64,000 nucleotides of DNA from the NCBI GenBank assembly GCA_039881045.1, contig JAYWVB010000062.1, positions 62,001-126,000 of the forward strand, given 5' to 3'. The stretch is from Chaetomium olivaceum (taxonomy: Eukaryota; Ascomycota; Sordariomycetes; Sordariales; Chaetomiaceae). The position numbers and the translations under genes are program-made. The notes beneath the pieces are model-generated. The model was not told the DNA's origin. It saw only the letters and a program-made list of their open reading frames with translations, and did not search any database. Positions 32,173-43,353 of the stretch are shown here, piece after piece (position 1 is the stretch's first letter; every line of letters starts with the position of its first letter).

Positions 32173-34886
32173 CTATTTACATGTCTCGTTTGAGTGGAGC
32201 GCACCGTCGGCATCGATTGAGGAGCCAATTTGCAATGCGCCACTATGCCGGTCTGCTAGCCGAATCCTGAGATTGATGATATAGTGGGATTTCTTGTAGC
32301 TGTAGCTGTAGTTGTCGTTGTCGTCGTCGTTGCCGCTGCCGTTGTCGTTGTCGCTGTCGTTGTCGTCGTTGTTGTTGTTGTTTTCCTCGCCATACTCGAC
32401 GCCTCGGAATTCTCTCTTCGCATCCGATTCTCTCTTCGCATCCGTCGCGTGGCGGAGCGTACATGTTAGGCATGCGAGCTCGGGAAAGTTGACCACCGCC
32501 CCCGTGCCCACAGAAACAGCAAGGGCGACGTTCTTTTTCATGTGGGTGTCCAAAACGTTGGTCAAGTAGTAACTACGGCCTCATCTGGTTGGTTGTTTCT
32601 CTCTACCGCTGTTTCTGTGGAAGCACGGGGGGTCTCAACGATGCCTGGCCATCTCCCAACGACTTCGTCAAGGGTGTAGGTGTAAATCCTCGCGGTCGAA
32701 GGCGCTATTTCCGGGGGCTGAGCTCCATGTTCACAACGGGCCGATGTGCGAGGCATTTGGATCACCGCGGTTAACGCAGTGCTAGGGTCGACGGCGCGCC
32801 AGTGGTTCTCGGTCTTGACCCGGAGCATGAGCCGGTAAAATCTGTCGTCCGCTTGCCACAGGATCACGTCGCTTTCAACGGCCGACTCGTCTCCGTCCAA
32901 GTGAAAGTCGCGACTCACACTTGAGACCGCTTTTTTGTCACTGGAAGAGAACAAAGCCGTATCCTCCGTTCCTTCGGTTTCGATGATGGCAAAGTTCTCC
33001 TCGACGGCCCGAAATTGCATCTCCTGGCGATCGCTCTTCGTCACCACTCCGAGTCGCCCCTTGGACGCAACCAAGCCAAAGCATCCTCGGAGCGTAATCT
33101 CTCGTGACAGGTCTAGCCAAGGTGCCGACGTTGCCAAGTTTCCAAACTGAATGGCCGCGAACGAGGTCGCGCCGTTAATGTGATCCGGCACCGGAGAAGG
33201 TGTTGCGAACGGACAGCCGAGGTAAACACAGGATGCTACCGCGAACCAGGTGTCCCATGAAACCGTCTCTTCCATTATCAATTCCACAAGTAGTACGGCC
33301 ATGCCTTCGACGATTGGCCGGGTCTCAGAAACGGACGAAACATCGTTGACACCGAATCCATCGGCGATACCGTGCGCCAAGAGCAATAAGGCTTCTTCCA
33401 TGGCGGTCCGTATCAGGCAGCCAGGTCGGAAAACAACAGAAGCTGCCTGCTTCTGCCACTGCAATCCGGGCACAAACAATCCGCTGACAATTTCTGTCCC
33501 AAAGGGTGGAGAGCCGGGAAGAAATCGGAAAGGATATCAAACCGGCGCTCCATCGTCCATAATGTCTCATCGTTGGGAGCTCCTAACGAACGGCGGGGGT
33601 ACGAAGAGGTGTTAATGATATTTAGAAACGCGGGCAGGTTGCCCCATTGCAGATTAATCATGGCCGGGATTCTGTTGAGAACCAGCGCAACCGTCATGCC
33701 TCCTTCCTCCGCCGACCTCCCCGGTACAGCACGGAAACCCGGGGTAGAGCATTCTCGCACGGTGGGAAACGGCGTCCCGACGTTGAATAACGGGACATTG
33801 AGCAGCCATCGCAAAATCGACTGCGCAGAGGTTTTCACAAGAGTCTGCAGCTCCGTTTTGTACATAGGGCTGGCGTCGGGGTACGGCCGTGGAACGTCGT
33901 AGAGCTTCTGCCTGACCCGCGGCCGAGGGGTTGGGTCGCTAAAGTTCGTGAAAGAAGCTCCCGAGAAGAACTCCTCAAAGCTGCCCGATATGTTGTGGAG
34001 GATCTTGTACTCCTCCCATTCGCTGGTCTTACAGGCGGAGTCTTTGGAGCACACCGATGAAACGCGCACTTCTAGCTCCCGGTGACGGTTCCCGAGGCCG
34101 GCACGGTAAACGATCTGCCCGCCAGCGTTGACAATGATGGTACCATCGTAGTGCAAGAGGAGCCACAGGAGAACGTCCCGCAAGAGGTGGTCAGTGCGAA
34201 GGATGGCCTTGGATCGGCAACGGGTCTGGATAGTGCTGATGACAAGGCCAAAGTCGCTAGGCTCTAGATAATGACCCCTCGGGCACAGGTCGAGCAGCTC
34301 CTGGGGCAGCGGGATGGTGTCGCAGCCGACGTTGACGACGTTGAACCACACGCTCGAGACAATCTTCTTCACGACGGCATCCAACCTCGAGTGCATCGGA
34401 CTATACAGGAATGAATCAAAGGTAAGAGCCGAAATTTCGTTTCCCTGCCCCTGAGCCTGAGCATGCTGGACTGCCATGATGAGCGCTGTCACCTTCGCCG
34501 CCACGAGCCGGTCATCACCGTGATGCTGGAAAAGACCCGCTACGGTCGACACAATCCAGTTAAGGTTTGGGTCGCCGGCCATGAGCCTACCCAGCGACCC
34601 CGACTGCTGCAGAAACAGGGGCCCGACGGGGAGGGCGTCGGTGCCCGAGACCACTTTGTCGAAGAAGTCGTGCCCATTTCTGTTGGCAAACGCGAGGCCC
34701 TTTGCCTTTTCCATGCAGTCGAGGAGCTCATGCTGGTTTAGCCGCTCCCGGCCGAGCCACTGGCCGATTTCCCAGGCGCCCTTGAGGAGGAAGTTGGAGG
34801 TGGATGTTGCCGTCAGCAGCGACGTGGTCAAGTCCAGAGCTGGCGGCCAAGTCGAGTCTCCCGACCTGCAGATCCTTTTCAGCCAT
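32173..34886 (-). CDS. Conserved fungal protein of unknown function with Asn/Asp-rich tail
   Basis: About 900 residues if three single-base shifts (near 34850, 33440 and 32572) are bridged. ATG 34886 (MAEKDLQVGRLDL) is the likely start; the next segment LLKGAWEIGQWLGRE is in another frame. Recognisable conserved-looking parts are ALVLNRIPAMINLQWG, SADCLCPDCSG followed by VVFRPGCLIRTAMEEALLL, AHGIADGFGVNDVSS, and near the end VALAVSVGTGAVVNFPELACLTC. I recall fungal hypothetical proteins with this arrangement but no assigned function. Two or three hydrophobic stretches are present but no clear signal peptide. The tail contains a run of Asn, Asp and Ser/Tyr codons (32290-32390) encoded by a trinucleotide-type repeat. 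Confidence 0.65.
32290..32390 (-). repeat. Imperfect GTT/GTC trinucleotide repeat coding Asn/Asp
   Basis: The plus strand reads runs of GTTGTC/GTCGTC/GTTGTT. On the minus strand it encodes NNNNNDDNDSDNDNG and YSYSY in the tail of the preceding gene. Confidence 0.8.
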
Positions 34887-36434
34887 GCTCACGACCAAGA
34901 CTGAGAAAAGTATTAGTATGTTTTTCCGGCTGGATTAGGCACTGGCAGAGAATAAGGGATACGAAGGAGGGAGAGGCTCAAGTCTGCACATGGTAAACAC
35001 GCCGAGGGTCAACATCCCGACCCCGCCCCAGCCTTGCCCGTTAATCGCATTGAGCGCAGTCTGTGGTTGGCTCGTTTGGCGCGCGGCTTCGACATAGGAG
35101 TACAGAGAAAGGGCACAAACACGTTTGGTTAGCTAGAAAGATTTACAACGCGATGTTAGGATCACTTGCTCACACCTCAGGAAAGAGAGAAAACGGAGTT
35201 ACGAAACGGAATAGTGAAAACCAAACGCATATGCGTTCACAACCATTGTAATTGTTAGAAAACATCTTTAACATGTAACCCAAGCTCTACCAAGTCACCA
35301 ATTCGGCCTAAAGAGAGAGTGAATTCTACCAGGGCCAGATTCACGTTCACGGCCCCCAACAGCTGCGGCATCTTCTTGTGTTCGTTGTTGTTCGAAGAGT
35401 AGGGTTTCTTATCTTTATAGCTACCAGTTCTGGCCCCCTTTGAGCAGACATGGAACTTTTACTACGGCCAAAAGATGAAGCTGATAGGATTGGGCTTTAC
35501 GCCGCTTGGCTGCGCATATGGACAAAATAATGTCCAACCTCCCGCACGCTAACCTCCCATGCATCGAACACATGTACCCCTACCATGCTCGCTAACTCGG
35601 TTCCGAGTCTGACCATGATCTTCATGACGGTAATATGACTTTAAGCTATTGCCTGCAGGAAGCTCACCAGCAACCCCACCCGCCACACACACCTCGGATC
35701 GACAGCTCGGATCGAGAGAATCGCATCGATACTTCGTATCACCACACACCATCAGTGCCACCCACCACCACAACAACCGTCAGTACTTCGTACCACCGCA
35801 TCATCATCATACTGCCACCCTCACCACAACAGCCAGTCAAGCCAAGTCATGTTCATCATGTCCATTAACGCTATCGATACACCTCCGCCCCTCAACGTCA
35901 ACCAGACGACCAAAAGCAATTATACACACAACACAAACAAAAACAACACACGCCTATCCAGCCTTCCAGAATCCCCAAACACCCCGTTCCTAGTCCCATG
36001 TACCAGACCATGATGTGTAAACAAAGTAAAGAACCAGCAGAGGCTGGTCAGTCAGTCAGTCTGCATGTGCCCAATGCTCATGACTCCAACCACACACACC
36101 CCTCCTGCCTCTATCAGCCAAGGAGGGGTCCGACATGTGTGGTATGCAAAACGCCCACTTCTTCTTCCCCACCCGTTTGTTGGGTGACACAACGAACGTT
36201 CGCCACCCATCTACCTCCACACCATACTAGGGCGCGGCTTCAGCACGCCCCCTCCACTCCCACCCACACCCCCACTGCCGTTGCCATTCCCATTCCCATT
36301 CCCAACCCCCACACCCGGCAACACGCCCCCAGCGCCAATGGTAATCCTCCTAGCCTTACCACCCACACCAGCGGCATCCGCGTCCTGACCACCGACACCA
36401 CCAACACCACCGCCAACACCAGCAGCAAGACTCC
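34887..36434. other. Intergenic, with CA-rich low-complexity DNA
   Basis: No gene is supported. From 35660 to 35960 and 36200 to 36440 the plus strand is rich in CAC/CCA tracts, giving apparent Pro/Thr/His frames that have no domain. Confidence 0.5.
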
Positions 36435-39400
36435 TCACAGCCGTCGGACTGCCCCTCTCTCTCTCCGACCTAAAGCTCCCCCCAAATTCATGCGCCGCGC
36501 CTGACCAGGGGTGAGATTCCTCCCCGGCCCAGCGTCCAGCCCAAACCGCCCCGCCCCAGACCCGGCAGGCGACGACCCCGCCGACGCCGACGCCGACGCC
36601 AACGCCAAAGGAGGCGAGCAGGTGATCGGGATGGGCCTAGGCGGCGAGCGCTTGCCGCCCCGCTCGGTACTACCTCTGCGGTGGCGGGAGATGCCGTTGG
36701 AGGCGCTGGCGCTGGCGTGGGCGGGGCCCGAGTAGCTGGCCGAGGCGCGGCGGTGGGCGCCGTGGTGGGAGGGGATGCTGCCGCTGCCGCTGGCGTTGTT
36801 ACCGCCGCTGGGGTTGGAGCCGACGGATGAGACGCGCTTGGCGCTGGAGATGGTCGTGCTTGGCAGGAGAGACAGGCGCTCGCGGCGCTTGGCGGAGTGC
36901 AGAGCGGACCGGATCTTGAGCGGGTCGAGGTCTGACTCGGAGCCGGAGCCGTACGAGATGCGCGGGAGACGGGATGATGGAGAGGCGCGCCGCGGGGGTT
37001 CGTTTTCGTTGCCGGTCTCGCTCAGGGTGGAGAGAAGGTTGTTGGAAGGCTTGGGGCTGCCGTTGCCTGCTGCTACCGGCGAGAGCGAGTTAGTAGCCCG
37101 GCTCACAGGCAAGGTACGCAGAGGCGACGGTCGGTCCTCGTTATCGGAGGAGCCAGTCAGGTTGAGGGAGAATTTCGGCGGCACGGGTGAGCCATTAGCA
37201 CTCCCGCTGCTTTGTTGGGAAGGTCGGCCCTTGGAAAGGAAGCCGGGCTGGAATCGGCTTGGCTTGTTCAAGGACAGCGATGATGCTTCAGGGGGGTTCA
37301 GGGTTGGGCTAGAGCTCTTTGGTGAGTCGAGGTGGTTTAGGTATGAAGGTACTGGAGGTTGAGTTGGCAGGGCCTTTTCAGGGGATGGCACATCGGGTGA
37401 TGCAAACTTCTGTGGAGTCTTCTCGAAGTCGGCCAGAGTCCCTTGCTCGCTTCTCGTCGTCGCGCCAGCGCACACTCGGCTTCTTCTTAGCCGGGGTAAA
37501 TGCCACACTCTTTCGCGCGCCAAGCTTGCGACGGCGAGGGGATGCCTTGATTGGCGAAGCAATGGCCTGCTGTGTCGCGGCCGAGAAGATAGGGCCCGGG
37601 ATGGCCTTGGAGTTGACATTGATGGACTTCTTCCGCTTCGGGTGCCCCGCTTGGTCGGCGGGAACAGCTCGACGGGCATCATGGAGCCATCGGGCTTGAC
37701 GACATGGGACGCGGCAGAGTAGCCGGTCTCAAGCAGGCGGCTGACCATGGTTTTGGCATGCGCAACCGCCTCCTCCTCGCTCATGCTCAGCGTTTCCGAC
37801 ATGGAAGCCAAAATGTCGAACTGAGCAGTCAGAAGTACTTGCATAACAGCCGAATCACCGGCCTTGTCGTGCTCGAGTACCTCTCGGTAGGCATCCCGCA
37901 TGAAGCTTGTCTTGAGCATCTCAACCTCCCTAGCTAGCGTATCCCGTTCCGAGCCATCGACAACACCATCGCCTGTCGGCAGCTGGGAGATGCTATGGTT
38001 CAGGGCGGTCTCTATGGCGCGCTCCCAGTTTGACCGCTCTATCCGTTGGTGGATGTGGTGCCTGCTGCTTTCTAGCTCCATCAGGATGCCATGTGCCGTC
38101 TTTCGCATGGTAGCGAGGTTGGATGGCATTGCCTGCTCGTCTCCCCGGGAATCACACACCGCGTCAAAGGCAGCAATCCAAGCGGAGAGGAGGCTGATGC
38201 GCCTCTCGACAGACTTTAGCTTCTTCATGAAGTTAATCTTCTCGAGCCGCTCCGAAGAAGCATGCTCATAGGCAGCACGCAGACGAAGTATACCCTCCCG
38301 CACAACGGCGTCCCGTTTGTCCATCTGTTTTCGGAACTTGGCGAAGGAGGTCTTTTCGGCATCTTTCTGCTGTGCCTTGAGCTCTTTGATGAGAGCCATC
38401 TGCTCGTCGATCTTCACCAGGAAATCCTTGACGTGCCGGTTAACATTGAAAACGTTGCGCGTAACCTTGGTCTGGATATTCTTGGCCCTGTTGGCGTAGC
38501 GTAGCGTGTTCTGAGTCTCGTCGAAATGCTCGCTCGAAGGGCTCACGCAGACAATCATGACGGTCTTGCAGTTACCGCCCAATGAGAACTTGAGCAGGCG
38601 GGTAAGTTTGCTGTTGCGGTACGGCACGTGGTTCTTTTTGCGCGGATCGCATAGCGCGTTGATGCAGCTCCCCAGGGCCAAAAGCGACTTGTTGATGTTA
38701 GCGCCCTCCAACAGCCGCTCGCCTCGGTTCTTGGTGGCGCTAGCACGTTCGCTGCCCGCAAGATCGATGATGCTCAGCGTGGCCATAGTGTGAGGCTCGT
38801 TGACGGCGGCATTCCGGTCCTTCTGGGCGATGTTGATCTGCAGGACGGCGTGAGACCGCGAAGGAGACGGCGTTGGCTGCCGTCGGCGAAACCGTTCGGT
38901 ATTCGTTTCCCTGCACGATCATGTCCATGACCTCCTGCACATCCTTCGGGTGGTGGCTGGTGAGTCCGGCGACCGTCACGGCCTGGTTCGAATCTCCCGC
39001 AGCATCAGGCCCTGCTTACTACCGCCGGGAACCAGCAAATCGCGGATGGTTTCGTTGTAGATTTCCAGATACGAGAGAGACACCTCAGTGGTCTTCTCGC
39101 CACTCCGTTCCCCAATCTTCTCAAAGAGCTCCTGCATGGTGAGGAATATGATGCCGGGGTGCTGTGCGGTACCGGTGATGGTGTGGGTCTTGCCGCATCC
39201 TGTCGCGCCGTATGCAAACACGGTCGCATTGTAGCCGTCGAGGATGCTATCCAGCAGGCCCTTGGTGGTTCCTTCGTAAACGTCGCTTGGTTGGCAGTTT
39301 GGTCAAAGATGCGGTCGAATGCAAAGACCTGGTCCTTGACTTTCTTGCCGGCGGCGGGTACGACAGATCGAGTGAACTTCTGAACCGGGCTGTCTTCGGG

Positions 39401-39807
39401 AGGATCGAAAACTCTGTGTCGCGTCAGCTCGAGAGCAACGTAGACGACTGTCTGTGCGGGTCCATACAAGCATCGGTCGTCCACGACCTTGATGACGGGT
39501 CTGAGCCCGCGCTGGTGCAGCTTGGGAGTGGGTGCTGCGGCCAGCGATCCGTCACCGAGGAAGAGGGTCGTATCGTCATTTTTAACTCTGTTTTGTGTCA
39601 GCCGGCGGCCTGTAACGTCGAGATGATATGATGGGGGAAGGTCTCTCACAGTTGAGCAGCCTCTCGGATGGTGAACGGTCGCACTCGAACTGTTGAAGAG
39701 GATGGGTTGTTAGCAATGCTGCCCAACGGACACCCGAGACTAAAAGGGTAGGTAGTATGAGATATGTACATACCTGCGACAGTGATGGAGGAAGCATTCG
39801 GGTCCAT
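36435..39807 (-). CDS. Kinesin-8 (Kip3-type) motor protein
   Basis: Microtubule plus-end motor and depolymerase family member that controls spindle and nuclear positioning. Four exons with matching phase: 39807-39774 (MDPNASSITVA), 39689-39650 (VRVRPFTIREAAQL), 39587-39468 and a long one from 39413. The motor domain shows P-loop FAYGATGCGKTHTITG, LSYLEIYNETIRDLLVPGG, switch I SSRSH (after removing one extra T), switch II IIDLAGSERASAT, GANINKSLLALGSCINAL and YRNSKLTRLLKFSLGGN. The neck region continues NRAKNIQTKVTRNV, then coiled-coil-like helices to about 37700 and a long basic, Ser/Pro-rich tail. Single-base shifts occur near 39287, 38867, 37650 and 37447; bridging 37650-37447 restores KSVAFTPAKKKPSVRW. 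A widely conserved motor with four breaks argues for sequence error rather than loss. Confidence 0.88.
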
Positions 39808-40622
39808 CTTGGCCTGTGGATGCCAGCCGCCCTCTGCGAAAACACAAAAAGAGGCAAGCGATCGATTAATGAAGGGGAGCGAAGGGTCGATAGGGCGATA
39901 ACTTTCTCCGCCGTGCCGGTCAACAATTGGATACTAGAGAAAATAGAGTCGGAAGAAAACTGCCCACCGCGGTCGACTGTTGGAATGAATGAAAGTGTTG
40001 TCGCGGCTTCGAGAAGGGCAAGCGAACGCGCGGAATTAAGAGAGCGAAGTGAAGGAAATGACGTTGCTGGTTCAGGATGGGCAGTGGATGGATCTCCTGC
40101 CTGCAATTTCTCGTCTTGTCATTGGTGCACAGATATTTACTATTTTGGCCAACCTCAGTTTCCGTAGCGACCAAAAAGTGGCCCCCTCATTGCTGTCGCT
40201 TGTCCCTGAAACATGTGGGGTTTTCCCTGCGAGTTTGCCGGCCGGCAGGAGCTCAGTGGGGCAAGACAACGGCCGCAAGCCTGTGAAATGCATTGATGAC
40301 TTCACAAGCCAACCGCAAATGGACCTGCCAGACTGTTAAGTTAATGGTTTGATGAAGGGCACGGCACTTGATTATTCAGACTAATTTCTGATTGTTTTTT
40401 TTTTTCATGAAGTTTCTCTAAAGCAAATGATTGCATCTCCCAAATCTCAGGGTTTAACTTTTTTAACTTTTTAAACTTATCTAGAAACAGGAAATAGATG
40501 GATTCGTTTCACATTTATCATCTTGTGACGCTTCTCAACTTATCTCTTATTATACTGACTCTCACGCTCTCAGATTATTGTTTCCTGTTCCGTCCTTCGT
40601 GATCCATATGGACTGACATAAT
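39808..40622. other. Intergenic between the kinesin and DUF4360 genes
   Basis: The region holds the 5' leader of the kinesin gene (minus) up to about 40170 and an A/T-rich segment at 40380-40520. No further gene is recognised. Confidence 0.4.
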
Positions 40623-41343
40623 CTAGCACAAGCCGTCCTGCGAAAGCACCACCCCGTATCCATCCAACCTGCTCTTGGAAATCAACTCGGCAATGGGCGC
40701 ATTCAAAGAGACGCCTAGATGAGCAACAAACGTTACCGATGAACCGGTCGCCGTGATGCTGACGTCCCTGTCCAACAATGTCAGCCATCGTTTTTACTCC
40801 GCCAAATTAAGAGATCAAGGGTGGCTCGGGAGGTGGGTTTGTGTTTCCGGACCCAACAAACGCCTTAGAAGAAAAGAGGGGGATCCACATACCACTTGCG
40901 GTCAATATCGACATCCAAGTTCGCACCCGCCTGGCTAGCGTACGACAAATCAGCCGGGCTGGTGACGCCGGACCCGCCGCTCAGGGTGAGCGGGGTCGAC
41001 ACCTTGGCCGTGGCACCCGCGTCCAGCGCCAGGAGCACGTATGCCTGGGTCCGCGTCGCGAGTAGGGCTCTCTTGCAGCTGCCGGGGAAGGACACGGTGA
41101 TGGAGACGTCGCAGGCGAGGTTTCCGTTGATGACGGGCACATTCTGGCCCGCCTCGAGACCGAAGGAGTCGAAGGAGGACTCGGCGACGGTGCCGCTAAC
41201 GCCGATGAGAGTGCTGTAGGTTCCGGATGGGCAGCCGTTGCCCGTGGCGCTGATGGAGGTGATTTGTGCCGAGGCTTGCCGCTGCTGGAGAGCAAGGGGC
41301 TGGCTAGGGCGACGGCCGGGAGGGAAAGGAGGGCGAGCTTCAT
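40623..41343 (-). CDS. Secreted DUF4360-family protein
   Basis: ATG 41343 starts a clear signal peptide (MKLALLSLPAVALASP). The mature protein begins near QQRQASAQITSISATGNGCPSG, after a one-base shift near 41284 where a C seems missing from a C run. DUF4360 hallmarks are GNGCPSGTYSTLIG, the central FDSFGLEAGQ, CDVSITVSFPGSC and YVLLALDAGATAKVSTPL, with Cys residues placed to form two disulfides. A 125-base intron (40892-40768, acceptor ttggacag) leads into exon 2, WDVSITATGSSVTFVAHLG, stop TAG at 40623. The function of the family is unknown; secretion is inferred from the leader. Length is about 195 residues. Confidence 0.8.
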
Positions 41344-41582
41344 GATGACGGGGGAGTGTTTGGGAGTGAGAATATGGGCTGAGGGTGTTCTGTGGAGTAG
41401 TGGCTCGATGGTGAGTTTGGATATCAAACTTCGACCTCGAAACAGGTGAACGACGGCGTCTTTTATACATTTCTGACCAATATCCTGAGCACCACGCCCC
41501 CTCACTGCGATAATATTGGGATTTACTGTGTCCGGCAAAGCGCCGAGCTAACCCTCTTCCACTACAAATGTAATCCTTCTCT

Positions 41583-42245
41583 CACACCTGACCAGTTATG
41601 ACTCTTCCCTTTCCTGTTCTTAGCTTACCTCACACGTACTGTGAAAACCATGGTCCCTCGCTTGGGCTATATTGAGCTGTGCCATGCCTGCTGGTAGCGT
41701 CGAGCTAAGTACCACCCTACGATTCCAATCCTTCCATCACCGCTGACTAGCCAATGGTAATGACTATCACTTCCGCTTTCCGTACCTGCCTTAGCTCACG
41801 CATATCGCGAATACTTACCATGACCCTTCATGAAGACGATATTGGACTGTGCAGGTAGCGTTGAGCTAATCGCCCCCTGCGAGCTCAATACTTCTATCAC
41901 AGCTGACTAGTTGATGGTAAGCAATATCACTTCGGTTTTCCGTACCTGCCTTACCTCACGCACACTGTAAATACCATGACCTCTCACCGAGGTGATATCG
42001 GGTTGTGCAGTCTCTGTCGATGGCGTCAAGCTAGGCCTTTTCTCCTACAAGTTCAATCCTTCTACCACAACTGACCAGTTCCGGTGGTCGATATGGCTTC
42101 CTCTTTTTGTTCTTGCCTCACCAAAATGAGATCGGGCTGTCCAATCTCTGTTGAAAGCGTTCAGCCAAGCCGCTTCCCCTACGATTCCAATCCTTCCATC
42201 ACAGCTGACTGGTTGATAGTAATCGATATCACATACCTCCTATGT
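41583..42245. repeat. Diverged tandem repeat, about 160-bp unit, 4.3 copies
   Basis: Units start near 41583, 41741, 41901, 42069 and 42203. Each begins with a form of GCTGACTAGTTGATGGTAA, continues through TTCCGTACCTGCCTTACCTCACGC and GATATTGGACTGTGCAG, and ends AATCCTTCCATCAC. Copies differ by many substitutions and small gaps and have no open frame in common. Confidence 0.8.
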
Positions 42246-42249
42246 CGTT

Positions 42250-43353
42250 TCCCTCCCTAGGGCGTTACATTTTCTCGGATTTTGGCCTAGACCAAGCTAG
42301 CCAAGACCGAGCAGGCCAAGCGGATCACAAGGGATACCCACGGCCGCGCGCTTGTCAGCCTTATGACATGCTAGGGCGAGGGCCGATGCGCAAGTTACCG
42401 GGAAACTGGATCCCCGAAGTGGCGAAGCTTGGTTGATCCCTGCTAGAGGGTGTTGAAAGGTCCCGGGGCCAAGCGGATTGAGTGCAACACGAGGGCTACG
42501 ACATGCCATCACGTCTGCCCCTCTCCACAGCCCCCTCCTCCGTGCTCTCTCTTCATACCCTGACGATGACACTGGGTCGTTAATAAAACACCGAATACAT
42601 TTGTTTCCTGAGACGACTCCAAGAGAGGTGTTCAGCATGTTGATGTTACGGGGTTTTCCCAAGTTTATACCAAATATGAGAGGCGTGAAGTCTGATCCAT
42701 CAAGTGGCAACACTCCTTTCATCCCATGTTCACCCAACTCCCGGCTCACCACTGCGCAGCTTCCTGCCATCCCAACAACTCCCTTCCGCACTAGATATAG
42801 AAGTTCCGCATGCTCAATTGTCACCCACCCCCCAGAGACCGCTACGGGTGCCGCAGCGGTCAAGCAAACTGGGGGGTGATGGTTCACATACGCCGTCAAC
42901 GGCGCAGGTTCGAGACGTGGTCTCGGCACGATGTAAAATCCCGCGGGGTTTTCGTAGCCATCTACCCCTCAGTTGCGTGGTAACTAGGGTTAGATGGTGA
43001 GCTTTTTGTGGCTTTTTTTTCTTTGTTTACTTGCGAATTTTCCATTCCCGAGATGAGGCGACCACAACCTCCAACCCACCATCAAAACATCACGACGCCG
43101 TTGTCGACTTGTAGTCGCGGTTTGCCATCCACCAATCAACAACCCAACAACCAACAAAACACACCACAAGCTTGACCATGACAATTCATCCTCATTTCTT
43201 CATCAATACGTTCATTTATTCCATTACCAACTAACATTATTCCTCACCACAACCCAACTCATGGACCCTTAACCATCGCCACCCCCTCTGCCCTGCCTCT
43301 TCCCAACCCCCACCACTCCCGTCATCCTATCCCCCGTTCATTCACCCCACCCC
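42250..43353. other. Intergenic, no gene supported
   Basis: The segment 43060-43350 is a C/A-rich tract with few G, as seen in the 3' flank of the GH115 gene. Short frames on both strands lack domains. Confidence 0.4.
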
